From: Acidobacteriota bacterium
GTDB lineage: Bacteria > Acidobacteriota > Vicinamibacteria > Vicinamibacterales > UBA2999
Direction: 5' to 3'
Length of the DNA: 64,000 nt
Assembly: GCA_030650395.1 (NCBI GenBank)
Contig: JAUSDY010000016.1
Coordinates: 1-64,000 of the forward strand
Below the pieces are notes generated by a model. That model saw only the letters and a list, made by a program, of their open reading frames with translations, was not told the origin of the DNA and did no database searches. Positions 25,390 to 35,900 of this stretch are shown one piece after another (within the stretch, counting starts at the first letter, position 1; the number at the start of each line of letters is the position of its first letter). Both the position numbers and the translations under genes were made by a program.

Positions 25390-26421
25390 CTACCCGCCGC
25401 GCGTATGCATCTCTAAATGCGGATCCCGGCGGAGGGTATTCACCGGAATCAATGGTGAACGTTCGCGCAGGCCGAGGCGCGCTTCCGCGCCGCGGTCGGT
25501 GCGAGCGTGCCACACGCTGGTGATGAGGTCGCGCAGCGCTTCGTCGGTCGCTCCGCCCCGCAGCGGCCCGCGCAAATCGACGCCGCGCGCGGCGTACAAA
25601 CACAGATACCAGACACCATCGGCGGTCAGCCGGCTGCGGTCGCACGCCTGGCAGAACGGCGCCGTCGTCGATGCGATGATCCCGAACACGGTGCCGTCCG
25701 GCAGGCGGAAGCGATCGGCCGGCGCCGAGGACTGCTCCTCGATCGCCGCGATCGGACCGTAGTGCGCCGCAACAGTGTCGAGCATGTCCTGGCGCGACAC
25801 CACTTGCGCCGTTGACCATGTCGTCGCGCCGCCGACATCCATGTATTCGATGAAGCGAATCTCGGCGCGCCGCGTCCGCGCGAACTCGAGCAGCGGAATC
25901 AGCTCGTCGTCGTTGACGCCGCGAATGACGACCGAGTCGATCTTGAAGCCCGGAAACACGTCGACGGCCGAATCAATGCCGGCCAGCACGCGCGGCAGCT
26001 CGTCGAAGCGCGCCAGCTTGATGAAGCGATCGCGCTGCAGCGTGTCGAGGCTGATGGTCAAACGATGCAGGCCGGCAGCCTTGAGATCGCCCGCGTGCGC
26101 CGCCAGCAGCACCGCGTTGGTGGTCATCGCGAGGTCGCGGATGGCCGCCTTGCGCGCGAGCCGCTCGACCAGCGCCGGCAGGTCGCGGCGCAGCAGCGGC
26201 TCGCCACCCGTCAGTCGAACCTTATCGACGCCGAGCGCGAGAAACTGATCGACGAGGCGATCGATCTCCTCGGACTGCAGGATGTCCTCGCGCGGCAGCC
26301 ACAGGTAGTCCGCCTCGGGCATGCAGTACTGACAGCGCAAGTTGCACCGATCGGTTACGGACAACCGCAGGTTTTGCAGCGGGCGCTGATGGACGTCTAA
26401 AACTGACACTGACGTGATCAT
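25390..26421 (-). CDS. moaA: GTP 3',8-cyclase MoaA (molybdenum cofactor synthesis)
   Basis: This 343-residue radical SAM enzyme converts GTP to 3',8-cyclo-GTP, the first step of molybdopterin synthesis. The N-terminal [4Fe-4S] motif is CNLRCQYC (C26, C30, C33). The C-terminal cluster motif is CQAC-x13-C (in CQACDRSRLTADGVWYLC), and the protein ends in the required Gly-Gly. No other moa gene is adjacent. The window encodes at least two molybdenum enzymes (the hydroxylase at 2-4105 and the sulfite-oxidase-family protein at 39077) that need the cofactor. Confidence 0.96.
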   Translation of the reverse strand: MITSVSVLDVHQRPLQNLRLSVTDRCNLRCQYCMPEADYLWLPREDILQSEEIDRLVDQFLALGVDKVRLTGGEPLLRRDLPALVERLARKAAIRDLAMTTNAVLLAAHAGDLKAAGLHRLTISLDTLQRDRFIKLARFDELPRVLAGIDSAVDVFPGFKIDSVVIRGVNDDELIPLLEFARTRRAEIRFIEYMDVGGATTWSTAQVVSRQDMLDTVAAHYGPIAAIEEQSSAPADRFRLPDGTVFGIIASTTAPFCQACDRSRLTADGVWYLCLYAARGVDLRGPLRGGATDEALRDLITSVWHARTDRGAEARLGLRERSPLIPVNTLRRDPHLEMHTRGG

Positions 26422-26428
26422 ACTGTGT

Positions 26429-26500
26429 CGGTGCCTAAGGTGCGTACGGTGCCTCGGTGCCTAAGGGTTGGTGCCAGGGTGCCGGGGTGCTAAGGTGCGG
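26429..26500. repeat. Left arm of a long inverted repeat flanking one gene
   Basis: GGTGCCTAA-type tandem units. The reverse complement, nearly identical over about 70 bases, is at 27602-27679 beyond the acyltransferase-like gene. The gene's GTG start lies at the inner edge of this arm. Confidence 0.85.
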
Positions 26501-27601
26501 AACGTCGTGAAGACCGCGCGCCTCAGATCGCTCGACGTGTTTCGTGGCCTCACTGTCGCGGGGATGGTCATCGTCAACAACCCCGGTGACTGGAGCACGG
26601 TGTATTGGCCGCTGCTTCACGCCGAATGGCATGGATGGACGCCGACCGATCTGATCTTCCCGTTCTTCCTGTTCATCGTCGGCGTGGCGATCACCCTCGG
26701 CCGGAGCGCCTCGAGCGTCCCGTCCATCCTCCGTCGGGGCGCAATCATTTGGGGTCTCGGGCTGCTGCTCGCAGCGTTTCCGTTCTTCCGTCTTGCGACG
26801 CTCAGGATTCCCGGAGTGCTCGCGCGCATTGCATGGTGTTACGTGGCCGCGGCGCTGATCACTCGGGTGGTCGCGGCAGACGAACGGCGGTATCGCGCGA
26901 TCGGAGCCATTGTCGCGATTCTGCTGGTGGGGTATTGGATCCTGCTCGCCGCCGTTCCGTTTCCGGGCGGCGCGGCTGGTGATCTCTCGCCGGCCGGCAA
27001 CATCGGCGCGTGGCTGGACCGCGCGCTGCTGTCGGGCCACTTGTGGAAACCAGATTGGGATCCGGAAGGCGTGCTCAGTACGATTCCGGCGATCGGCACG
27101 ACGCTGCTCGGCGTGTTGACCGGCTGGCTGATCCAGGACGCGCCGTCTCCGCGACTGACCGTCAGGGGTTTGCTCGTGTGGGGCCTGCTTGGCGTGCTCG
27201 CTGGACTCGCGTGGAGCGTGTGGCTGCCGATCAACAAGAGCTTGTGGACGAGCTCGTACGTCGTGTTTACCGCCGGCCTTGCCTCGTGCGGTCTCGCAAT
27301 TTGCTATTGGACCTGCGATGCATACGAAACCGAACGTGCGCGGAAGATCAGCGAACCGTTCGTCGCGTTGGGCCGGAACGCGATTCTTCTGTTCGTACTC
27401 TCGGGCCTGATGGCCAAGACGCTGATCTACGTCAAATGGCCCGATCCGGCGATGTCGTTGGGAAGGTGGATCTATACGTCGGCGTTCACGCCATTGGCAC
27501 CGCCACACGTGGCGTCGTTACTATTCGCGCTGGCGAATCTTCTCATGCTCTACGTGATACTCGCGATTCTTCACCGCCGGAAAATCTACCTGAGCGTCTG
27601 A
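26495..27601 (+). CDS. DUF5009 / heparan-alpha-glucosaminide N-acetyltransferase-like membrane protein
   Basis: This is a polytopic protein of about 368 residues with around ten helices. The N-terminal signature RLRSLDVFRGLTVAGMVIVNN and the following TPTDLIFPFFLFIVGVAITLG are diagnostic of the NagX/HGSNAT-like family, which is proposed to move acyl groups across the membrane to amino sugars. GTG 26495 or GTG 26507 is the start; the frame further upstream is repeat sequence. The gene is enclosed by about 70-bp inverted repeats on both sides, suggesting it was moved or framed as a unit. Confidence 0.82.
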   Translation: MRNVVKTARLRSLDVFRGLTVAGMVIVNNPGDWSTVYWPLLHAEWHGWTPTDLIFPFFLFIVGVAITLGRSASSVPSILRRGAIIWGLGLLLAAFPFFRLATLRIPGVLARIAWCYVAAALITRVVAADERRYRAIGAIVAILLVGYWILLAAVPFPGGAAGDLSPAGNIGAWLDRALLSGHLWKPDWDPEGVLSTIPAIGTTLLGVLTGWLIQDAPSPRLTVRGLLVWGLLGVLAGLAWSVWLPINKSLWTSSYVVFTAGLASCGLAICYWTCDAYETERARKISEPFVALGRNAILLFVLSGLMAKTLIYVKWPDPAMSLGRWIYTSAFTPLAPPHVASLLFALANLLMLYVILAILHRRKIYLSV

Positions 27602-27679
27602 GCACCGCGCACCTTGGCACCTGAGCACCCTGGCACCAACCCCTTAGGCACCCTAGGCACCGTACGCACCTTAGGCACG
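27602..27679. repeat. Right arm of the inverted repeat flanking the DUF5009 gene
   Basis: Reverse-complement counterpart of 26429-26500 with only a few mismatches and single-base gaps. It ends two bases before the end of the UPF0182 gene. Confidence 0.85.
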
Positions 27680-27680
27680 G

Positions 27681-30401
27681 TTATCTGGGTTGACGCATCC
27701 GTTCGAGGAGTTCGCCGAGGCGCTTGATTTCTTCCCCGTATTTGGCCCAATCACCCGCGCGCTGGGCATCGAGCGCGCGTTGATAGGTGTCGCGCGCCTC
27801 CGACGCCATCCGCTCAAAGGCCGACGCGTCGCCGGCTGACGGCGGAGCCGCCGGGGCCGTGCCCGCCGGAGTCGCAGCAGTCGTAGGCGCCGCCGCCGGC
27901 TTCTCGCCGCGCGCGCCGTCGCCAAACAACCGATCGATCGCCTGGTCGAGCGTCCGCTCCATCACGATGCGGTTTTGATAGGCGACGATGACCCGGGTGA
28001 GCTCGGGAATGCGTCCGGCTTGTGCGCGCAGATACAAGGGCCGCACGTAGATCAGCGACTCTGCGATCGGGATCACCATCAACGTGCCCTGGATGACCTC
28101 GGAGCCCCGCTGGTTCCACAACGAGATCTGCGGCGAGATCACCTGGTCCTGGTTGATACGGGCGACGACCTGTTGCGGCCCGAAGACGAGCGTCTGTTTG
28201 GGAAACGCGAACACCGCGAGCTTGCCGTAATTGTCACCATCGCTGCGCGCCACCATCCACGACGCGAGGTTGTCGCGCCGCCGCGGCGTGAACGGCAGCA
28301 TCTGGATGAACTCGGCGTCTTGTTCGCCGGGCAGTTTCATCATCGCGTAGTACGGCTCCATGCGCCGGTTCTCGCCGCTGCTGTCGACCGCCGGCGCCTC
28401 CCACTGGTCTTCCTTGTTGTAGAAGACCGCGGGATTGGTCATGTGGTACGTGGCGAAGACCGAGGCCTGGACCGCGAAGATGCCTTCGGGGTAGCGGACG
28501 TGGCGCCGCAGTTCCTCGGGCATCTCGCCGAGCGGTCGCATCAGGGTCGGAAAGATTCGCGCGATCGTCTGCGCGATCGGGTCGTCCGGTTCGGCGAAGT
28601 AGAACATCACCGTGCCCTGATAGGCGTCGATGACGACCTTCACCGAGTTGCGCATGTAGTTGAGCCCGCGGGCCGCCGCGGTGGCGTACGGATAGCGATC
28701 GCTGACCGTGTAGGCGTCCTGGATCCAGAAAATCCGCCCGTCGCTCACCACCGGATACGGGTCATCGTCATAGAGCAGGAACGGCGCGATCTTCGAGACC
28801 CGCTGGCGGATCTGGCGATCGAACATCAGCCGGCTTTCGCTCGTGATGTCGTCGCTCAGCAGAATCTGGTAGGAACGGAAGCGGATCGCGAAGAGCAGCT
28901 TGTTGAGGAACGAGCCGACCGGCACGCCGCCGGTGCCGTCATAGGTGCTGAAGACGTTGTCTTCGCCCTTGGGATAGTCGAACTCCTGTGCCCGGGTGCG
29001 CACGATGACGTAGTCGTTGGCCAGCTCGCCGAAATAGATGCTCGGCTCGGTGATGTTGATGTCGACCGTGGTGACCGGCGGCAAATCGCGAACGAACAGC
29101 ACCGGCAGTCCTTCGCTGGTGACCTGGTTGACCGGGCCGAGCGTGAGGCCGTGTCCGTGCGTGAACACCAGCCGTTCGTTCACCCAGGTGCGGTTGGGCA
29201 GCGCCGCGGGGTTCAGCTCGCGCGCCGACAGCATGACCTGCCGGTTCTGGCCGTTGATGAGATAGCGATCGTTGTCGACCGACACGAAGTCGTAGTAGGT
29301 CCGGATCTCCTGGATCTGGCCGAACGTTTCGAGCAGCGGCTGGTGATCCCACAGCCGCACGTTGTCGAGCGTGCCGCGGTTGGCCTCGATGTCGGCGCGC
29401 GTCAGCGCGGCGTCGCCGTTCAGCTCGCGCTCCTCGATCTGATCGAGCGCAAACGCTTCGCGCGTCGCCGCGATGTTGTATTCCATAAACGGCGTTTCGC
29501 GGACCTGCTCGTTGGGCGTGACGGCGAAGCGCTGCAGCATGGCGGCGTAGGCGCCGCCGCCGAGCATGGTGACGGCGTAGACCGCCGCGCCAGCGATCAA
29601 GAGGCGTCGCGAGCCGCCGATCGCCGAGGCCACGGCCAGCGCCGCGCCAACCAGCGCCGCCGCGGTCAGCGCAAGTGCCGCGGGCATGCGGGCATGCACG
29701 TCGGCGTAGCTGGCGCCCTGGATGATGCCCGAGGCCGTCACGATCTCCTGCACGCGCCCGAGCCACGCGCCGAGCGCCAGCACGAGGAAGAACGCCGCCG
29801 CGAGCCAGGTGAGATGACGACGGGCTGCCTCGCCGACGGTGAGGCCAAACGGCGTCAACGCCATCTGGCCCGCCGCGACATACAGCGCCGCCGAGCCGAT
29901 CGCGGCGAGCACGACGCTCGCCAGCGCCAGGCCGCGCACCAACTCGAGCACCGGCAGCGTGAAGACGTAGAACGCCGCGTCGCGCGCGAGCACCGGATCG
30001 ACCTTGCCAAACGGCACCTGGTGCCACCAGCTGAGGATGGTGAGCCACTGGCTCGACGCGTACGACGCGACCAGGAAGGCGGCGCCGGCGACGATCAGCA
30101 TCACCAGCGGACGCAGCTGGTCGCGCGTCGGCAGCGCCACGGTGAAGCCCTCGCGGGTGGTGAAGGCGAGCGGGGCAGGGGAGATCGAGGCGAGCGCCTT
30201 GCGGACGTTGAGCCCGAGCCACACCAGGGTGACCACGAAGGCGCCGGCGGCCAGGGCGGCCCGCGCGGTCAGCTCGGTCACGTAGAGCGGGCGATAGCCG
30301 ACCTCGCCGAACCACATCCAGTCGGTGAGAAACTGCACCATCGCGGGCACGACGAAAAACAGGCCGCCGGCCAGGATCAGGAACAGGAATCGAAGTGGCA
30401 C
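27681..30401 (-). CDS. UPF0182 family membrane protein (COG1615)
   Basis: This 906-residue protein has about seven hydrophobic helices in the first 300 residues and a large soluble extracytoplasmic domain (about 300-830), with conserved phrases such as YNIAATREAF, YYDFVSVDNDRY, FTHGHGLTLGPVNQV and RVSKIAPFLLYDDDPYPVV. The tail has a Pro/Ala-rich linker and a short helical end. Length and order fit the family, whose function is not known. It is transcribed convergently with the DUF5009 gene. The large open frame on the opposite strand is a codon-bias shadow. Confidence 0.93.
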   Translation of the reverse strand: MPLRFLFLILAGGLFFVVPAMVQFLTDWMWFGEVGYRPLYVTELTARAALAAGAFVVTLVWLGLNVRKALASISPAPLAFTTREGFTVALPTRDQLRPLVMLIVAGAAFLVASYASSQWLTILSWWHQVPFGKVDPVLARDAAFYVFTLPVLELVRGLALASVVLAAIGSAALYVAAGQMALTPFGLTVGEAARRHLTWLAAAFFLVLALGAWLGRVQEIVTASGIIQGASYADVHARMPAALALTAAALVGAALAVASAIGGSRRLLIAGAAVYAVTMLGGGAYAAMLQRFAVTPNEQVRETPFMEYNIAATREAFALDQIEERELNGDAALTRADIEANRGTLDNVRLWDHQPLLETFGQIQEIRTYYDFVSVDNDRYLINGQNRQVMLSARELNPAALPNRTWVNERLVFTHGHGLTLGPVNQVTSEGLPVLFVRDLPPVTTVDINITEPSIYFGELANDYVIVRTRAQEFDYPKGEDNVFSTYDGTGGVPVGSFLNKLLFAIRFRSYQILLSDDITSESRLMFDRQIRQRVSKIAPFLLYDDDPYPVVSDGRIFWIQDAYTVSDRYPYATAAARGLNYMRNSVKVVIDAYQGTVMFYFAEPDDPIAQTIARIFPTLMRPLGEMPEELRRHVRYPEGIFAVQASVFATYHMTNPAVFYNKEDQWEAPAVDSSGENRRMEPYYAMMKLPGEQDAEFIQMLPFTPRRRDNLASWMVARSDGDNYGKLAVFAFPKQTLVFGPQQVVARINQDQVISPQISLWNQRGSEVIQGTLMVIPIAESLIYVRPLYLRAQAGRIPELTRVIVAYQNRIVMERTLDQAIDRLFGDGARGEKPAAAPTTAATPAGTAPAAPPSAGDASAFERMASEARDTYQRALDAQRAGDWAKYGEEIKRLGELLERMRQPR

Positions 30402-30425
30402 GTAGGGAGTATAAGCGCCGGCGCC

Positions 30426-30809
30426 CTATTCCCTCCGCTTCATCCGGCGGCGGGCCCGGCGCTCGTCCCGCCCGGGCTTGCCGGCGGGCGTCGCCGCGGC
30501 GCGATAGATGCGTTCGAGCCGGCGCAGCTCGATTTCTTCCGGCGTCGGCTTCGGCGTGCGGTCTTGGTAGAGCAGCCGGGCGTCGGCCTTCGAAATATGC
30601 CTGTCGGCAAGTCCGAGCACGGTCAGCAACTGCTTGCGGCCGAGCGGACGCTGGATGACAAGCTCGTCGCCGATGCGCAGATCGCGGTGCGCCTTGGCCG
30701 TGGCGCCGTTGACGCTGACCTTGCCCAACCGGCAGGCCTTCTGCGCTTCCGATCGCGTCTTGAAGACACACGCCACGTCTAACCAGATGTCCAAACGAAC
30801 GGAGTCCAC
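30426..30809 (-). CDS. S4-domain RNA-binding protein (Hsp15/HslR-like)
   Basis: This 127-residue protein has an N-terminal S4 domain (VRLDIWLDVACVFKTRSEAQKACRLGKVSVNGATAKAHRDLRIGDEL, about residues 4-50) and a basic C-terminal tail (KPGRDERRARRRMKRRE), as in Hsp15-type proteins that bind stalled large-subunit-tRNA complexes. GTG 30809 was chosen because translation further upstream would read through the repeat array at 30821-30976. It follows UPF0182 on the chromosome but is transcribed first, in the same direction. Confidence 0.85.
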   Translation of the reverse strand: MDSVRLDIWLDVACVFKTRSEAQKACRLGKVSVNGATAKAHRDLRIGDELVIQRPLGRKQLLTVLGLADRHISKADARLLYQDRTPKPTPEEIELRRLERIYRAAATPAGKPGRDERRARRRMKRRE

Positions 30810-30820
30810 GGAAAAAGTAT

Positions 30821-30976
30821 AGGTGCGTAAGGCACGGTGCGTACAGTGCGAACAGTTCCAAGCGTGCGTACGGTGCACTCGTGCATAGAGTGCGGTGTGC
30901 ATTCGTGGCACAATCGACAGCCTTGGCACCAGAGCACTGTACGCACCCTTGGAACCGTACGCACTTTACGCACTTT
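30821..30976. repeat. GTGCGTA-rich tandem/inverted repeat between divergent genes
   Basis: Units of GTGCGTA/CGGTGC run from 30821 to about 30884, and their reverse complements (TACGCAC units) from about 30935 to 30976, including matching GTTCCAAG / CTTGGAAC. It occupies the whole divergent promoter region of the S4 gene and ilvD and is related in unit sequence to the 26429/27602 repeats. Confidence 0.8.
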
Positions 30977-30989
30977 GAATAGACGCACC

Positions 30990-32660
30990 ATGAATAAACG
31001 TCCGCATTCTTCACTGGTATTAGACGGCCCGGAACGCGCGCCGGGGCGCGCGATGTTGCATGCGGTCGGCTTCACGCGAGACGACTTTCAGAAGTCACAG
31101 GTCGGCGTCTGCTCGACCTGGAGCCAGGTGACGCCGTGCAACGTCCACATCGACGTGCTGGCGCGGCATGCCGCCGACGGCGTGGCCGGCGCCGGCGGCA
31201 AGCCCATCATCTTCAGCACCATCACCGTGTCCGACGGGATCTCGATGGGGACCGAAGGCATGAAGTACTCGCTCGTCTCGCGCGAGGTGATCGCCGATTC
31301 GATCGAGACCGTGATGGGCGCCGAGGGACTCGACGCGCTCGTGGCGATCGGCGGCTGCGACAAGAACATGCCGGGGTGCGTGATCGCGATGGCGCGCCTC
31401 AATCGGCCGGCGGTCTTCGTCTACGGCGGCACCATCATGCCCGGCACCTTCCAGGGCCGCGCCGTCGACATCGTCTCGGTGTTCGAGGCCGTCGGGCAGC
31501 ACGCCGCCGGCAAGCTGTCGGATGCGGCGCTTGCCGATCTCGAACAACACGCGTGCCCGGGCGCCGGCTCGTGCGGCGGGATGTACACCGCGAACACCAT
31601 GGCCTCGGCGATCGAGGCGCTCGGCCTCAGCCTGCCCAATAGCTCCGCGCAAGCCGCGATTTCCGATGCGAAGCGAGACGACTCCGCGCGCGCCGGCGCG
31701 GCGGCGGTGCGGTTGCTCGAGCGCGGCATTCGCCCGCGCGACATCCTGACGAAGAAGGCGTTCGACAACGCCATCACCGTCGTCACGGCGCTGGGCGGAT
31801 CGACCAACGCGGTGTTGCACCTGCTGGCGATTGCGCACGCGGCGGAGGTGCGCCTGTCGATGGACGACTTCACCCGTATCGGCCGGCGCGTGCCGGTGCT
31901 GGCCGATCTCAAGCCGAGCGGCAAGTACATGATGGCGGAGCTCGTCAAGATCGGCGGCCTGGCGCCGCTGATGAAGCGCCTGCTCGAGCGCGGCTTACTG
32001 CACGGCGACGTGATGACGGTGACCGGCCAGACACTCGCAAAGAACCTGCGCGAGGTACGCGACTATCCACCCGGCCAGGACGTGGTGCGCGGGTTCGACG
32101 CGCCGATCAAGAAAGACGGCCACCTGGTGATCCTGCGCGGCAACCTCGCGCCCGACGGCGCGGTGGCGAAGATCAGCGGGAAGGAAGGCGAGCGCTTCGT
32201 GGGCCGCGCGCGCGTTTTCGATCGCGAAGAGGCGGCGCTCTCGGCGATCCTCGCCGGCCGGATCACGAAAGGCGACGTCGTCGTGATCCGCTATGAAGGG
32301 CCGCGTGGCGGACCGGGGATGCGGGAGATGCTGTCGCCGACGAGCGCGATCATGGGCCGCGGCCTTGGCGCCGACGTCGCGCTCATCACCGACGGACGGT
32401 TCAGCGGCGGCACGCACGGATTTGTCGTCGGCCACATCACGCCCGAGGCGTTCGACGGCGGACCGCTGGCGCTGGTGAAGAACGGCGACACCATTACGAT
32501 CGATGCGCGGGCCCGCACGCTGACCCTCGACATCCCGGCGAAAGACCTCGCCGCCCGGCGGCGCAAATGGCGCCCGCGCAAACCGCGCTACACGCGCGGC
32601 GTCCTGGCGAAGTACGCAAAGTTGGTTTCGACTGCCAGTAGCGGTGCCGTGACGGATTGA
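30990..32660 (+). CDS. ilvD: Dihydroxy-acid dehydratase IlvD
   Basis: This 556-residue enzyme dehydrates 2,3-dihydroxy-isovalerate (and the methylvalerate) in valine, leucine and isoleucine synthesis. The iron-sulfur ligands are C50 (VTPCN), C123 ([10 protein letters not shown]) and C195 ([16 protein letters not shown]). The C-terminal substrate site includes [13 protein letters not shown]. The start is ATG 30990, 13 bases after the repeat array; the frame upstream is repeat-derived. No other ilv gene is nearby. Confidence 0.96.
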   Translation: MNKRPHSSLVLDGPERAPGRAMLHAVGFTRDDFQKSQVGVCSTWSQVTPCNVHIDVLARHAADGVAGAGGKPIIFSTITVSDGISMGTEGMKYSLVSREVIADSIETVMGAEGLDALVAIGGCDKNMPGCVIAMARLNRPAVFVYGGTIMPGTFQGRAVDIVSVFEAVGQHAAGKLSDAALADLEQHACPGAGSCGGMYTANTMASAIEALGLSLPNSSAQAAISDAKRDDSARAGAAAVRLLERGIRPRDILTKKAFDNAITVVTALGGSTNAVLHLLAIAHAAEVRLSMDDFTRIGRRVPVLADLKPSGKYMMAELVKIGGLAPLMKRLLERGLLHGDVMTVTGQTLAKNLREVRDYPPGQDVVRGFDAPIKKDGHLVILRGNLAPDGAVAKISGKEGERFVGRARVFDREEAALSAILAGRITKGDVVVIRYEGPRGGPGMREMLSPTSAIMGRGLGADVALITDGRFSGGTHGFVVGHITPEAFDGGPLALVKNGDTITIDARARTLTLDIPAKDLAARRRKWRPRKPRYTRGVLAKYAKLVSTASSGAVTD

Positions 32661-32949
32661 GGTCCTACGCCGCCGAAGGGGCGCCCACCGTGGGCCCACG
32701 CGGCCGACTTGTCCGCCGTAGCGGCTTTGCGCGAAGGCGGAAGGCCGCCCGTGCTGAATCCAAATATTTGTAGTGGATTCAGCCGTGTTTGGCTTGCAAA
32801 CCCGGAGGTTAGCGGCGTAAACTCCGGCATTCTCAGCCAGAGACCTGAAATAGCTCGCTCGTTGGACGGATTGATCCCTTAGAGGCGGCGTGGTGTCTGC
32901 ACAGCCAGTGCGGTGGCTGCAGACTTCTTCGATTTGGAGGAAAGCGAGT

Positions 32950-35900
32950 ATGAGGAACCTTGTTTCGCGGTGGTGCTTCCTGGCACTGCTGTTAGTTCCA
33001 TTGGCCACGAGTACAGCGTGGGCCCAGACGTTCACCGGTGGTCTCCGCGGTGCCGTTCGCGACGCCAACGGAGTGATTCCGGGCGTGACGGTCACACTGC
33101 TCAACGAGGAGACCGGCGCCTCGCGCGACGCCGTGTCGAACGCGCAGGGGCAATACAACTTTGCCGCCGTGCCTCCCGGGAATTACAACGTGAAGGCGGA
33201 GCTCACCGGCTTCAAGACATACGAAAACAGAAACCTCAGAATCGCCGCCCAGCAGTTCATCACGCTGGACATCACTCTCGAGGTCGGCCAGCTGCAGGAG
33301 ACCATTACTGTGACCGGCGAGTCGCCGCTGATCGACACGTCCAACGCCACCGGCGGCGGCGTGATCTCGACCGAGCAGTTGTCGACGCTGCCGAGCGGCG
33401 GCCGCTCCGCGTTCCTCTTCGCGGTCACGCTACCAACGGTTGTCGCCTCGGGCGACCCCCAGTTCAATCGCCAGCAGGATCAGACCAATGCGTCGCTGTT
33501 GTCGCTCGGCGGCGGTACGCGCCGCGGCAACAACTACCTGGTGGACGGCGTGCCGGTCACCGACATCCGCAACCGCGCGTCAGCCAATCCTTCGATCGAG
33601 GCGCTCGACGACGTCGCGGTGCAGGTGCACCAGTACGACGCGGAAGCCGGCCGCACCGGCGGCGGCACGTTCAACGTCGCCACCCGCTCGGGCACGAACG
33701 ACTGGCACGGCAGCGGCTTCTACCAGACCCGGCCGCGCTGGGGCTCGTCCAACAACTATTTCTCAGAGAAGGCGGGCGTTGCCAAGCCGAACACCTATTA
33801 CCACCTGGCCGGCGGCGGCGTGGGCGGCCCAATCGTCCGGAACCGCACGTTCTTCTGGTACGCGATGGAGGGTTACGGCTCGAACACGACGCGCAACGGC
33901 AGTCTGCGGTTGCCGACCGCCCGCGAGAAGGCCGGCGACTTTTCGCGATCGACCGATTCGTCCGGTGTTCCGGTCGTGGTCTACGATCCGCTCACCGGCG
34001 ATGCCAACGGCAATGGCCGGACGCCGTTCGCTGGGAACGTCATTCCCGCCGGCCGGCTGAACCCGGTGGCGACGAAGATGTTGAGCTATCTGCCCAATCC
34101 CACCAACGACGTCAGCAATGGTGGCTCGAATTTCTTCAGTACGGCCGAAATCATCGACAAGGCCATGATGTACTCGGGCAAGGCCGACCATCGGTTCAGC
34201 GACAGCGTTTCGCTCTCGGGTTACTACTTGTATAACGCCACCGACGAGCCGTGCGCGAACTACCTCGAGCCGGGATTGGATGGGCCGAACCGGTTTGTGG
34301 ACAGCGGCGACTACCTGCTGAAGCGTCGCGTCCACATCCTGGCGGTGAACAACACCTGGCTGCCGAGCAGCAACACGGTCGTGACGCTGCGCGCGGGCTG
34401 GACGCAGTTCATCGACGACGACACGCTGACCATCGACTTCGACCCGGCGCAGCTCGGCTTCAGCTCGAGCTATATCGGCGCGATGCAGGTGAAGAAGTTC
34501 CCCCAGGTCGGCATCACGGACTATTTCTCGCTCGGAAACAGCGACCCCTCTCCTCGCAACCTGTACTCGTATAGCGCCAACGGGACCATCTCGAAGCTGG
34601 TCGGCCGGCACACCATCAAGATGGGCGTCGACTACCGGACCCTTGGCATTGACACGCAGTCCTTCTCCGGCGGCGCCGGTGTTCTCAACTTCGATCGCCG
34701 CTACACATCGTCGAACCCGCTCGCCAACGGCACGGGCGGCACGACGCCGTCAGGGAACGCGTTGGCCACCATGCTGCTCGGCTATCCGAGCGGCGACCCC
34801 GGCACCCTGAGCCGCATCCTGGTGTCGGAGCCGGCCAACTACTTCGTGCGCTATTACGGTGGCTACTTCCAGGACGACTTCCGCGTCAGCTCGCGGTTTA
34901 CCATCAACGCCGGCCTGCGCATCGAGCGTGAAGACGGCTTGCGGGAAGAAGAGGACCGCTTCACGGTGGCGTTTGACCGCACCTTGAATCCCGGCGGGGC
35001 CCTCGGCGCCGCCGGCGCGCGTGGCGGTCTGGTCTATGCCGGCGTGAATGGCGCGCCGACTCAGCAGGGCAACCAGCCGGCGGCCAAGTTCTCGCCGCGC
35101 TTGGGCTTCGTCTATTCGGCCAACCCCAAGACCGTTCTCCGCGGCGGCTACGGCATCTACCAGGCGCCGTGGAACTATCAGTTCGTCGGCGGGACCAACT
35201 ACGGGCAGGTTGGCTACAGCCAGAACACGTTCATGGTCCAGGGCCAGTTCGTGCCCTCGGCCACGCTCACGAATCCCTTCCCGGCCGGCGTTGTGCAGCC
35301 GCGCGGGAACTCGTTCGGCGCGCTCGAAGGCGTAGGGAGCAACATCGAGTTCATCGATCAGGACAAGAAGGCGCCCTACGTGCAGCAGTACTCGATCGAC
35401 ATCGTTCGCGAGCTGCCAGGCAACATGGCCGTCGGCTTCGAGTACAACGGCGCCACGGGTCGTCAGCTCGGCCTGGGCGGGTCGAACGACGGCACCCTCA
35501 ACATCAATCAGCTCGATCCGCGCCATCTGTCGCTCGGCGCGGCCGCGCTGAACGCCCCGGTGCCGAACCCGTACGCCGGCCTTCTGCCCGGGACCAACCT
35601 GAACGGCGCGACCTTTTCTCGCGCCCAGTCGCTCCGCCCGTTCCCGCAGTTCGGCAACATCCTCATGCGGCAGAATACGGGCGGCAAAAACCAGTACCAC
35701 GCCGCGATCTTCAAGCTCGACAAGCGCATGAGCCACGGCTGGGGCGGCCGCGTCAACTACACCTACAGCCGGATGAAGGATAACCAGTTCGGCGAAGGCA
35801 ACAGCTATTCCGCGACGAACGGCAACATGGCCAACGCCTACGATCTCGACGCCGAGTACTCGACCGGCCTGCTGGACGTGCCGCACAAGATCGTGTTCTC

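Noticed and set aside
26429-27679. Insertion sequence with terminal inverted repeats
   Set aside because: The enclosed gene is a membrane acyltransferase-like protein, not a transposase, and no target-site duplication is evident.
27975-30782. Very long open frame (935 codons) antisense to UPF0182
   Set aside because: It mirrors a well-conserved membrane protein in a GC-rich genome with few antisense stops; its product is Arg/His/Asp-rich with no domain.
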